From positions 145,465-209,464 of the forward strand of contig CAJTUE010000003.1 in assembly GCA_910579775.1 (NCBI GenBank): a stretch of 64,000 bases of DNA. The letters run 5' to 3'. The position numbers were made by a program, and so were the translations under genes. Below, piece after piece: positions 43,075 to 51,078 of the stretch; position 1 is the first letter of the stretch, and the number at the start of each line of letters is the position of its first letter. This DNA is from an uncultured Oscillospiraceae bacterium (GTDB taxonomy: Bacteria; Bacillota; Clostridia; Oscillospirales; Oscillospiraceae). The notes beneath the pieces were generated by a model that worked only from the letters and a program-made list of their open reading frames with translations, was not told the origin of the DNA and made no database searches.

Positions 43075-43105
43075 TTTCCTCACCTCCTCCTTATTATAAC
43101 CCCGC

Positions 43106-45028
43106 TCACCAGCCTAAAGCCGCATAATCTGTCAATCCCGACGACCACGCCTGGGTCTCCTTGGGATAGAGCACGTCGTACAAAAACTGCCGGTAGGTAT
43201 TCAACAGTCCCTCGTCCTCCTGAGGGACCTGCAGGGTGGGCGTCCCAGCGCCGTCCACATACAGGCTGCCATGATACTCCCGCAGGTTCTCCTTGGACAT
43301 GTCCACCCACTGGAAGTAGGCTGGCTTCTCTACCCCCGCCCAGCCCAGGGTCAGACTGCCCAGCTGCATGGCCCCGACCTCCTTTGGCGCCTTGAGCCGG
43401 GCGCCGTAGTTGTTCCAGACGAAATAATTGGTGGAATACATCTGCTTCACCGTCTCCGCGCTCCACTGGGCAATGTCCGCCGTGGGCACATAGCCCAAGG
43501 CGGAGAAGATGGAGTGGTCGGGGGTCACGTACATCCCGGGCAGATGATCCCCCCAGAACACCAGGATCACCGGCTCGTCATAGTCCTCCAGATAATCCAC
43601 CAGCGCGCCCAGGGCCACGTCGGCGTTGTGAAGTCCCTGGGCCAGGGCGTCCACGCTGCCCAGATCCTCCTCGTCCAGCAGGGTGCTGGACGTACCCAGC
43701 CCGGAGGGCTGGGTATATTTCCCTTCAAAGATAGGCTGATGGTTGCCCATGGACAGGGCGTAAAGGAACAGCGGCTCCCCGTCCGCCTTCTCCTCCAGCT
43801 TCTCAATGACCGCGTCGGTGAGGGCCATGTCGCTGAGATAGGGCCCCTGCCGAGGGGTATCTGACGGAAAGTCCGCCTCAAAGGTCATGTCGTCAAACCC
43901 GATGTCTGCCAGGTTGTTTCGGCGGTTGTAGAGCTGGTCGTTATAGGTATGTATCATGGCGGTGTGGTAGCCCGCCTCCCCAAAGGCCTTCACGATGGAG
44001 GGCGCGTTGGCATACGCGCCGACCGCTGACAGGGTGGTGAGGGTGTCCCGCTCGGGCACCAGCCCCGCAGGAATGCCGGTGAACACCTCCATCTCCACGT
44101 TGCCCGTGCCTCCGGCATAGCTGTTGGTCAAAAACACTCCGGAGGGCGTGCTTTTGCAGATAGCGTGAAAATTGGCCACCGGGTCGGTCTCAAACTCCAC
44201 TCCGGGCAGTACCACCGCCGGGTCGCAGAAGCTCTCCGACATGAGCATGATGACCGTGGGGAGCTTTCCTCTCTTGGCCGTCAGGTCAGGAAACAGCCCC
44301 TGAGAGGGAGAGGGAGAGACGGGGGCCAACGCTTCGATAAGGTCGCTGGGGTCCGCCGGGTCCAGATCAGGGGGCGGCGCGTTCATAGACCGGCTGACCA
44401 CCCGCAGCACGCCGCCGTACAACCCCGCAAGCAGGCCCAGACGGTCGTCCCGCTCGGCCTGGTTCTCCGTCTTGGGTCCGGTATAGTAAAACCACGGCGC
44501 CAGCAGAACCGCCGCCGCCACCGCCACGGCGATCAGCGCGGCGATCCCCCGGCGGCACTTCCCCTGCAGATCCTTAGGCAGTGCCGGAGCCAGCACCTTC
44601 GCCGCCGCCACCGCGCCCACCAGCAGGACCGTCGCCAAAATGCCCCAGCCTGGAAAGCGCAGCTTGGGGGGCATAAATTCCATCAGCGTCCCGGCGTTCC
44701 CCGCCAGGGCCATGTCGCTGACCACCAGGCCGATGCCGTTCACCGACAGCTTCAGATAATTCACCACGCACAGGATCAGCGCGGGGACCGCGGGGATCAG
44801 GATCCCGATCCACAGCCGCTTCACCGCCAGCGCGGCCAACAGCATAAGGCAGGCCACAGCCAGGTAGGTGAGCAGGAACGCCGCAGGCTCACGGCCCAGC
44901 CAGGAAAACACACTTAGGGGAGACACCCGGGTGATGAACTCGATGGACAGGATCAGCAGCAAGGGCGCCGCGCACAGCCACACCCAGAACCACCGCTCAT
45001 CGCCCTTGCCCCAGGGCCTCCGGTCCAT
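43106..45028 (-). CDS. LTA synthase (LtaS)-family sulfatase-fold membrane enzyme
   Basis: The 640-residue protein has about five N-terminal membrane helices and a large extracellular sulfatase-like domain. Metal and nucleophile positions match LtaS: Glu in LMSESFCD, Thr in AGGTGNVEM, and Asp-His in FWGDHLPGMY. LtaS enzymes polymerise glycerol phosphate from phosphatidylglycerol, but relatives also transfer phosphoglycerol to sugars, so the acceptor is open. GGGAGG lies six bases before the ATG at 45028. A 31-base gap separates its stop from the YihY-like gene on the same strand. Confidence 0.86.
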   Translation of the reverse strand: MDRRPWGKGDERWFWVWLCAAPLLLILSIEFITRVSPLSVFSWLGREPAAFLLTYLAVACLMLLAALAVKRLWIGILIPAVPALILCVVNYLKLSVNGIGLVVSDMALAGNAGTLMEFMPPKLRFPGWGILATVLLVGAVAAAKVLAPALPKDLQGKCRRGIAALIAVAVAAAVLLAPWFYYTGPKTENQAERDDRLGLLAGLYGGVLRVVSRSMNAPPPDLDPADPSDLIEALAPVSPSPSQGLFPDLTAKRGKLPTVIMLMSESFCDPAVVLPGVEFETDPVANFHAICKSTPSGVFLTNSYAGGTGNVEMEVFTGIPAGLVPERDTLTTLSAVGAYANAPSIVKAFGEAGYHTAMIHTYNDQLYNRRNNLADIGFDDMTFEADFPSDTPRQGPYLSDMALTDAVIEKLEEKADGEPLFLYALSMGNHQPIFEGKYTQPSGLGTSSTLLDEEDLGSVDALAQGLHNADVALGALVDYLEDYDEPVILVFWGDHLPGMYVTPDHSIFSALGYVPTADIAQWSAETVKQMYSTNYFVWNNYGARLKAPKEVGAMQLGSLTLGWAGVEKPAYFQWVDMSKENLREYHGSLYVDGAGTPTLQVPQEDEGLLNTYRQFLYDVLYPKETQAWSSGLTDYAALGW

Positions 45029-45078
45029 GCCGACGCCTCCCTTCCCAAAAATGTCCACATTATCTTCTAATATATCGC

Positions 45079-45107
45079 ATTGTACCATACCACCCCCTAA
45101 AAATCAA
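45079..45107 (-). promoter_or_regulatory. Promoter of the LtaS-like gene
   Basis: The minus strand reads TTGATT, 17 bases, TACAAT, with TG one base before the -10. It is divergent from the dppA promoter some 20 bases away. Confidence 0.55.
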
Positions 45108-45128
45108 CTTTCCTTTTCCCTTCCCGTA

Positions 45129-45137
45129 TGCTATAAT
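45129..45137 (+). promoter_or_regulatory. Extended -10 promoter of the dppA operon
   Basis: TGCTATAAT is a perfect extended -10 element 65 bases before the dppA ATG; the -35 region is weak. Confidence 0.55.
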
Positions 45138-45202
45138 GTGCTATGTATGGAATAGACCGGTACAAAAGGAAAACTACCGTTTTAGAAAGGGAGTATCTAC
45201 CC

Positions 45203-46012
45203 ATGAAAATCTTTCTCTCCGCCGACATTGAAGGCACCTGCGGCATCACCGACTGGAGCGAAACAGAACGCTCCACCCCCAAGGACTACAACCCCTTCCA
45301 GCGTCAGATGACCCGGGAGGTCTGCGCCGCCTGCGAAGGAGCCATCGCCGCGGGCGCCAAGGAGGTCTTCATCAAGGACGCCCACGACTCTGCCCGCAAC
45401 CTGGATGTCCCCTCCCTGCCCCAGCAGATCCGCATCCTCCGCGGCTGGACCGGCGACCCCCTTACCATGATGAGCGGGGTGGACAGCGACGACTTCGACG
45501 CCGTCTTCTTCACCGGCTACCACGCTTGGGCCTCCTGCCCCGGCAACCCCCTAAGCCACACCATGAACCTGCGCAACGAGTATGTGGAGCTCAACGGCGT
45601 GCGCATGAGCGAGTTTTTGATGAATACCTACACCGCCTGGTACTACGGCGTCCCCGTCACCTTCCTATCCGGTGACAAGGACCTGTGCGACTTTGCCCGG
45701 GAGCTCATCCCCGGCATCACCACCGTCCCCGTCAACCAGGGCTTCGGCGGCGGCGTGGTGTCCATCCACCCCGACAAAGCCGTCCAGCTCATTGGCGATG
45801 GGGCCAAGGCCGCCGCTAAGGCCGGCAAAAAATGCAAGCCCGCCCTCCCCGCCGACTTTGACACCCTGGTGCGCTTCAAGGAGCATAAGCACGCCTACTC
45901 CAAGTCCTTCTACCCCGGCGCGGAACTGGAGGAGGGCAAGGCCGTCCGCTTCCGCAGCGACGATTGGTTCGAGATGCTCCGCTTCTACCACTTTGTCCTG
46001 AGTGACGCGTGA
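45203..46012 (+). CDS. dppA: M55 D-aminopeptidase (DppA-type)
   Basis: The 269-residue zinc peptidase shows the family's metal site. Asp and Glu lie in SADIEGTCGI, His in KDAHDSARN, and His in TGYHAWA. The likely catalytic His is in LSHTMN. DppA releases N-terminal D-amino acids such as D-Ala-D-Ala, fitting wall-peptide recycling. I used the ATG at 45203, after GAAAGGGAG, rather than the upstream 45143. It leads a six-gene plus-strand run ending with the Mrp gene. Confidence 0.9.
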   Translation: MKIFLSADIEGTCGITDWSETERSTPKDYNPFQRQMTREVCAACEGAIAAGAKEVFIKDAHDSARNLDVPSLPQQIRILRGWTGDPLTMMSGVDSDDFDAVFFTGYHAWASCPGNPLSHTMNLRNEYVELNGVRMSEFLMNTYTAWYYGVPVTFLSGDKDLCDFARELIPGITTVPVNQGFGGGVVSIHPDKAVQLIGDGAKAAAKAGKKCKPALPADFDTLVRFKEHKHAYSKSFYPGAELEEGKAVRFRSDDWFEMLRFYHFVLSDA

Positions 46013-46056
46013 CCCTTCCCCCGTTTGACGTGCCTGCCTGAAAGGAGGCTTTTGCC

Positions 46057-46839
46057 ATGCCCGAAAACACCCTGCGCCTCGCCGTTCTCATTGACGCGGA
46101 CAACGCCCCCCGCACCGCTATGAAGGCGGTGATGGCGGAGATCGCCGTCTATGGTACCCCCACCGTCAAACGCATCTACGGCGACTGGACCACCCCCAAC
46201 ATGGGCACCTGGAAGCCCATCCTGCTGGAAAACGCCATCACCCCCATCCAGCAGTACAGCTACACCACCGGAAAAAACGCCACCGACTCCGCCATGATCA
46301 TCGACGCGATGGACCTTCTTTACAATAACGACTGTGAAGGTTTTGTCCTGGTCAGCTCGGACAGCGACTTTACCCGCCTGGCCACCCGCCTTCGGGAGGC
46401 GGGCAAGAAGGTCATCGGCATGGGGGAGCGCAAGACCCCCGAGCCCTTCATCGTGGCCTGCGATAAATTTATCTATATTGAGGTCATCCGCAACGCCGCC
46501 GCCACCGGCGCCCCGGCGGACGAGGCGTGGGATGCCTCCAGGCCCAGCCTGAAACCCCGCCGCCGGGACGGTGCCGTTACCGCCCAGGGCGTGCCCCAAT
46601 CGGTGGTGGACTTGATCGCCGACTCCCTCTCCATGATTGCCGACGAAGACGGCTTTGCCTTTATGGGAGAGCTGGGCAACCTCATCCTCCGTAAGCACCC
46701 CGACTTTGACCCCCGCAACTACGGCTTCCAGAAGCTGACCCAGCTGGTCAAAAGCCTGGACCGCTTTGAGATCGACGCCCGCCCCACCTCCAACCCCCAC
46801 ACCAAGCACGTGTACCTCCGGGACAAAGAGGCGGAATAA
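46057..46839 (+). CDS. NYN-domain ribonuclease-like protein with C-terminal LOTUS/OST-HTH domain
   Basis: The 260 residues start with a PIN-like NYN domain. The acidic residues in VLIDADNAP, DSAMIIDAMDLL and SSDSDFTRLA form the expected metal-dependent nuclease site. After a linker, residues about 180-255 form an OST-HTH/LOTUS winged helix (VVDLIADSLSMIADEDG, KLTQLVKSLDRFEI), an RNA- or G-quadruplex-binding module. The substrate is not known. AAAGGAGG precedes the ATG. Confidence 0.85.
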   Translation: MPENTLRLAVLIDADNAPRTAMKAVMAEIAVYGTPTVKRIYGDWTTPNMGTWKPILLENAITPIQQYSYTTGKNATDSAMIIDAMDLLYNNDCEGFVLVSSDSDFTRLATRLREAGKKVIGMGERKTPEPFIVACDKFIYIEVIRNAAATGAPADEAWDASRPSLKPRRRDGAVTAQGVPQSVVDLIADSLSMIADEDGFAFMGELGNLILRKHPDFDPRNYGFQKLTQLVKSLDRFEIDARPTSNPHTKHVYLRDKEAE

Positions 46840-46855
46840 AAGGAGATGTATTCTT

Positions 46856-47188
46856 ATGGCCAAACTGGATCAAACCTTTGCCGGCGATTTTGACACCGTT
46901 CTCTCCCGGTTGGAATCCGCTGTGCTGGAGGGCAGTGTTTCCTCCTCGCTGGAGGACAGCGCCGACTACACCATTGGCACCGTCCGCGTGGCCATTCGGA
47001 TGTTCGAGCGATATAGCTACATCGGCGGCAACCGTGTCGCGATGTGCGTTACCCTTACCGGCGACGACGGCTGGCTCCATCTCACCGCGATCACCGCCGG
47101 CGGCAGCCAGGCCATGTTTTTTAAGCTCAACACCTTTGGCGAAGAAGCGTTCCTGGACACCATAGCAGATCTGGTCAATAGCCTGTAA
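46856..47188 (+). CDS. DUF6054-like small protein
   Basis: The 110-residue soluble protein (LESAVLEGSVSSSLEDSADY, GGNRVAMCVTLTG, GSQAMFFKLNTFGEEAFL) resembles the clostridial family I know as DUF6054, which has no assigned function. The ATG at 46856 follows AAAGGAGATG. It lies 16 bases after the NYN gene and 18 before the hydrolase, so it is operonic. Confidence 0.7.
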   Translation: MAKLDQTFAGDFDTVLSRLESAVLEGSVSSSLEDSADYTIGTVRVAIRMFERYSYIGGNRVAMCVTLTGDDGWLHLTAITAGGSQAMFFKLNTFGEEAFLDTIADLVNSL

Positions 47189-47206
47189 TCTGAAAAGGAG
47201 GCCCTT

Positions 47207-47830
47207 ATGGAGCTTCACTGCCTGTCCCTGCCCCCGCTGGGGGCCAACTGTTATCTGCTCAAGCTGCGAGACCGCCTGGACGGCCTGGTCATTGACCCCG
47301 GCGGCGCGCCGGAGGCGGTGGTCCACGCCTGCGGGGAGTTGAACATGACTCCCGCCGCCATTCTCTTGACCCACAGCCACTTTGACCACGTAGGCGCTTT
47401 GAACGGCCTGTTGGAGGTCTGGCCCGGCCTGCCCGTCTACGCCCACTCCGGGGACCTTTCCCGCCCCTTTGCCCCCTCCGAGCTGTTCCCCCTCGATCTT
47501 GCCACCCTTTCCTCCTGGCAAGAGCTTCACGATAACGAAACGTTATCTCTTGCCGGAATTCAACTTCAAGTGCTCCACACGCACGGGCACTCTAAGGGCT
47601 CGGTGGTCTTCCTCTGTGAGGACTGCCTGTTCACTGGGGACACCCTCTTTTGCGGCTCCATGGGCCGCACCGACTTCCCTGGCGGAGACGTGACGGAAAT
47701 GCTCGACTCTCTCCGGCGGCTGGGTGAGCTGACGGGAGACTTCACCGTCTACCCCGGTCACGACCGTCCCACCACGCTGGAGGCGGAGCGGCGGAGCAAC
47801 CCCTACCTGCGGGAGGCGATGGCGCGATGA
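47207..47830 (+). CDS. MBL-fold metallo-hydrolase (glyoxalase II-like)
   Basis: The 207-residue protein carries the metal motif THSHFDHVGAL, a second His in HTHGHSKGS, and FTGDTLFCGSMGRTDFPGG. The last segment is typical of the glyoxalase-II/persulfide-dioxygenase-like group. It lacks the C-terminal glutathione-binding domain of true glyoxalase II, so the substrate is open. It overlaps hemZ by four bases. Confidence 0.88.
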   Translation: MELHCLSLPPLGANCYLLKLRDRLDGLVIDPGGAPEAVVHACGELNMTPAAILLTHSHFDHVGALNGLLEVWPGLPVYAHSGDLSRPFAPSELFPLDLATLSSWQELHDNETLSLAGIQLQVLHTHGHSKGSVVFLCEDCLFTGDTLFCGSMGRTDFPGGDVTEMLDSLRRLGELTGDFTVYPGHDRPTTLEAERRSNPYLREAMAR

Positions 47831-49323
47831 AGCTGTGGCTCACCTCGGACAACGTGGACTGGGACAGGTCGCGCTACCACTACGCCGCGGAGCAGATGCT
47901 GCTTACCCTCTTTCCCACAGAGCGGCCCGAGTACCCCGACGGCCCCTCCCCCACCTCTCTGGCCGCCGAGGACAACGCCGTGATTTTTACCCTCCACCGG
48001 GGCAAAAAGCTCACCAATATGAGCGCCCTGCTCCTGCGGGACGGGCGGTGGAACAACGGCGTGGTGCGCTTCCCCAGCGAACAGCTGGACGAGCCGCCGG
48101 AGCGTGTGTACCACACCGTTTCCCATGCCCTGAAGCATTCCTTTTACAAGGCGGGGACCATGCTCCTGGGTCACGACCTCCCCTGGGGCTCCCTCACCGG
48201 GGTCCGGCCGGTCAAGCTCCCCACCAAGGCCCTGCTGGAGGGGGCTGCCCCCGCCCAGGCGGAAAAGGAACTGGCAGAGGTCTACCGCGTCTCCGCGCCC
48301 CGGCGCGCCCTGGCTATGGACTGCGCCCTCCAAAGCGTGAAAGCCATTCAAAGCCTGGCCCCTGACGAGGTTTCCCTCTATATCGGCATCCCCTTCTGCC
48401 CCAGCCGGTGCCTCTACTGCTCCTTTATCTCCGCGGCGGTGGACCAGTGTCTGCCCCTGGTGGAGCCCTTTGCAGACGCCCTTGTCCGGGAGATCAAGGC
48501 CGCGGGCGCGCTTCTCCAAAGGCGGGGCAAGCGGGTCCGCACCATTTACATGGGCGGCGGCACCCCCACCACACTGTCCCCGGCCCAACTGGACCGGATC
48601 CTTTCCGCGCTGGAGGCCCACCTCGGCCTCTCCCGGTGTACGGAGCTTACCGTAGAGGCGGGCCGTCCCGACACCATTACCCCGGAGAAGCTGGCGGTCC
48701 TGGCCGACCACGGCGTGGGCCGGGTGTCGGTAAACCCCCAGTCCATGGAGGATGAAGTCCTCCGCCGTATGGGCCGTCCCCACACCGCCGCTGACATTCA
48801 CCGGGCCTATGCTCAGGTCCGCGCCGCCGGAGACTTTACCGTCAACATGGACCTGATTGCCGGGCTTCCCGGCGACTCTCCCGAGGGCTTTGCCCGCTCC
48901 CTGAACGAGGTGCTGTCTATGTCCCCGGAGAACATCACCGTCCACACTCTGGCGCTAAAGAAGGGCTCACGCCTCATGGAGCACCCAGAGGAGCTGCCCA
49001 CCGACGGTGCGGTGGAGGCCATGCTAAACAGTGCGTGGGCCGCGTTGCGCGAGGCTGGCTGCGTTCCCTATTACCTCTACCGCCAAAAATATATGTCCGG
49101 CTCCTTTGAGAACGTGGGCTGGGCCAAGCCGGGAACGGAAAGCCTCTACAACATCATCATGATGGAGGAGCTGCACTCCGTCCTGGCTCTGGGTGGCGGC
49201 GGCGTCACTAAGATCATCGACGGCGACGGCAAGCTCACCCGCTACGCCAACCCCAAATATCCCAAGGAATACCTGGAGCGCCTCGACCACATCCTAGCGG
49301 AAAAGGAAACCCTTCCTTTGTAA
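47827..49323 (+). CDS. hemZ: Coproporphyrinogen dehydrogenase HemZ (radical SAM)
   Basis: HemZ is the radical-SAM coproporphyrinogen III oxidase type of Gram-positive spore formers. The 498 residues comprise an N-terminal ~170-residue extension and a radical-SAM barrel. The barrel has the iron-sulfur motif CPSRCLYCSF (CxxxCxxC) and the SAM-binding GGGTPT. The HemN-like C-terminal part includes YYLYRQKYMSG and ENVGWAKPGTES. No other haem genes are nearby, so some HemN/HemZ-like proteins with other roles remain possible. Confidence 0.88.
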   Translation: MKLWLTSDNVDWDRSRYHYAAEQMLLTLFPTERPEYPDGPSPTSLAAEDNAVIFTLHRGKKLTNMSALLLRDGRWNNGVVRFPSEQLDEPPERVYHTVSHALKHSFYKAGTMLLGHDLPWGSLTGVRPVKLPTKALLEGAAPAQAEKELAEVYRVSAPRRALAMDCALQSVKAIQSLAPDEVSLYIGIPFCPSRCLYCSFISAAVDQCLPLVEPFADALVREIKAAGALLQRRGKRVRTIYMGGGTPTTLSPAQLDRILSALEAHLGLSRCTELTVEAGRPDTITPEKLAVLADHGVGRVSVNPQSMEDEVLRRMGRPHTAADIHRAYAQVRAAGDFTVNMDLIAGLPGDSPEGFARSLNEVLSMSPENITVHTLALKKGSRLMEHPEELPTDGAVEAMLNSAWAALREAGCVPYYLYRQKYMSGSFENVGWAKPGTESLYNIIMMEELHSVLALGGGGVTKIIDGDGKLTRYANPKYPKEYLERLDHILAEKETLPL

Positions 49324-49350
49324 TTCCATTTTGTGAAAGAAGGTCATAAT

Positions 49351-50163
49351 ATGTCTGATTGTAGTCACAACTGTTCCACCTGCGGTGAAAACTGCTCGGA
49401 GCGGCAGGACCTCACCGCGCCCCTGAATCCCAGCTCCCACATCCAGCGGGTCATCGCCGTGATGTCGGGCAAGGGCGGCGTGGGCAAGAGCCTGGTCACC
49501 TCCACCCTTGCCTCCGCCGCCGCCAAGCTGGGAAAGAAGGTAGGCATCCTGGACGCCGACATCACCGGTCCCTCCATCCCCAAGGCCTTCGGACTTCACG
49601 ACCGGGCGGTGGGAGACGACGCAGGCATCTACCCTGTCCCCACCCCCGGCGGCATCAAGGTCATGAGCCTCAACCTCCTCACTCCCGACGAGACAGACCC
49701 CGTGGTATGGCGCGGCCCGGTGATCGCCGGAGCGGTGAAGCAGTTCTGGACCGACGTGGTCTGGGGCGAGCTGGACTACCTCTTTGTGGACATGCCTCCC
49801 GGCACGGGGGACGTACCCCTGACAGTGTTCCAGTCCCTCCCCGTGGACGGCATCATTATGGTCACCAGCCCCCAGGACCTGGTGTCTATGATCGTCACCA
49901 AGGCGGTAAAGATGGCCCATATGATGTCGGTGCCCGTGCTGGGCGTCATTGAAAACTACAGCTATTTTAAGTGCCCCGACTGCGGCAAGGAGCACAAAAT
50001 CTTTGGCGAGAGCCACCTGGACGAGGTAGCCAAAGCCACGAACCTGAATGTTCTGGCCCGTCTGCCCATGGACCCCGCCTTTGCCGCCGCCGCCGACAAC
50101 GGCACCCTGGAGACCCTGGACCCCAACCCCTTGGCGGATGTAGCCGCCAAGCTGTTTGCTTAA
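49351..50163 (+). CDS. Mrp/NBP35-family iron-sulfur carrier ATPase
   Basis: The 270-residue P-loop protein has the deviant Walker A SGKGGVGKS and a DADITGPSIPK segment. A CxxC pair (CPDCG) near 208 bridges an iron-sulfur cluster in the dimer. The N-terminus is rich in Cys (SDCSHNCSTCGENC), as in Nbp35-type carriers. The start at 49351 follows AGAAGG; the upstream GTG at 49333 overlaps that site. It would deliver clusters to apoproteins, perhaps including HemZ encoded just before. Confidence 0.9.
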   Translation: MSDCSHNCSTCGENCSERQDLTAPLNPSSHIQRVIAVMSGKGGVGKSLVTSTLASAAAKLGKKVGILDADITGPSIPKAFGLHDRAVGDDAGIYPVPTPGGIKVMSLNLLTPDETDPVVWRGPVIAGAVKQFWTDVVWGELDYLFVDMPPGTGDVPLTVFQSLPVDGIIMVTSPQDLVSMIVTKAVKMAHMMSVPVLGVIENYSYFKCPDCGKEHKIFGESHLDEVAKATNLNVLARLPMDPAFAAAADNGTLETLDPNPLADVAAKLFA

Positions 50164-50172
50164 TTCTGCGAC

Positions 50173-50208
50173 AAAAAAGCGCCGTGGACAACGTCCACGG
50201 CGCTTTCT
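50173..50208. terminator. Bidirectional terminator between mrp and ridA
   Basis: AAAGCGCCGTGGAC and GTCCACGGCGCTTT form a perfect stem around AAC. It is preceded by an A-run (T-run on the minus strand) and followed by T-rich sequence. Confidence 0.88.
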
Positions 50209-50216
50209 ATTGTACC

Positions 50217-50594
50217 TTAACCCTGGGCTGCCACGATTTCGATCTCCACCAGGCCGCCCTTGGGTAGGGTCTTGACCGCCACGCAGGAGCGGGCTGGGGG
50301 ATCATCGGGGAAATACCCGGCATAGACGGCGTTCACCGCCCCAAAATCCTCCATGTTGGCCAGAAAAACCGTGGTCTTGACCACATCGCCATAGCTCATC
50401 CCGGCGGCGGACAGCACCGCGCCCAGGTTCTCCAGGCTCTGGCGCGCCTGAGCCTCCACGCCCTCCCGAAGCTCCCCCGTGGCGGGGTCCAGCCCCAGCT
50501 GGCCCGAGGTAAACAGCAGCCCCCCCGCCAGCTTGGCGTGGCAATACGGCCCGATGGCGGCCGGGGCGTTTTGCGCGGAAATGGTTTGTCTCAT
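50217..50594 (-). CDS. RidA-family enamine/imine deaminase
   Basis: The 125-residue protein (GPYCHAKLAGGLLFTSGQLGLDP, NMEDFGAVNAVYAGYF, ARSCVAVKTLPKGGLVEIE) has the active-site Arg and Glu of RidA. RidA hydrolyses reactive enamines released by PLP enzymes. The ATG at 50594 follows AAAGGAGA. It is the last gene of a minus-strand unit with dtd and the racemase homologue. Confidence 0.92.
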   Translation of the reverse strand: MRQTISAQNAPAAIGPYCHAKLAGGLLFTSGQLGLDPATGELREGVEAQARQSLENLGAVLSAAGMSYGDVVKTTVFLANMEDFGAVNAVYAGYFPDDPPARSCVAVKTLPKGGLVEIEIVAAQG

Positions 50595-50618
50595 GTTGAT
50601 TTCTCCTTTATCTGTTAT

Positions 50619-50648
50619 GGGCGGCGCGCCGAGTCGTCGCGCCCTACA
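50619..50648. repeat. REP-like palindrome ending in CCCTACA
   Basis: GGGCGGCGCGCC and GTCGCGCCC pair imperfectly and are followed by CCCTACA, the same border as the units in the aro operon 46 kb away. It lies between ridA and dtd and overlaps the dtd stop codon. Confidence 0.5.
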
Positions 50649-51078
50649 CCTCAAATAAAATGGTCACCGGACCGTCGTTTACCGACTCCACGTCCATATG
50701 CGCGCCAAATACGCCGTGTTGAACCTCAAACCCATTCTCCCTGCAGTATTCCATAAACTGCTTGTAAAGTGTGTTCGCCAGCTCTGCCCCGGCTGCGCCG
50801 ATGAAGCTGGGGCGGCGGGAGCTCACGTCGGCATAGAGGGTGAATTGTGAGACCACCAGCAGTTTCCCCTCCACCTGAGCCAGGTTCAAATTCATCTTGC
50901 CGTTCTCGTCCTCAAACACCCGCAGATTGCAGATCTTATCCGCCAGCTTTTTGGCGGTCTCGGGGGTGTCCTCCGGGCCGACCCCCAGCAGGACCAGATA
51001 GCCCCGCCCGATCTCTCCCGTCACCTGTCCCTCCACCGTCACCCTGGCGGAGGACACACGGGTCACCACCGCCCTCAT
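50644..51078 (-). CDS. dtd: D-aminoacyl-tRNA deacylase
   Basis: Dtd removes D-amino acids mischarged on tRNA and also achiral mischarging products. The 144 residues contain SQFTLYADVSSRRPSF and the C-terminal VNDGPVTILFE, whose Gly-cisPro motif gives chiral proofreading. The ATG at 51078 overlaps the stop of the upstream racemase-like gene by one base, so the two are translationally coupled. Confidence 0.94.
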   Translation of the reverse strand: MRAVVTRVSSARVTVEGQVTGEIGRGYLVLLGVGPEDTPETAKKLADKICNLRVFEDENGKMNLNLAQVEGKLLVVSQFTLYADVSSRRPSFIGAAGAELANTLYKQFMEYCRENGFEVQHGVFGAHMDVESVNDGPVTILFEV

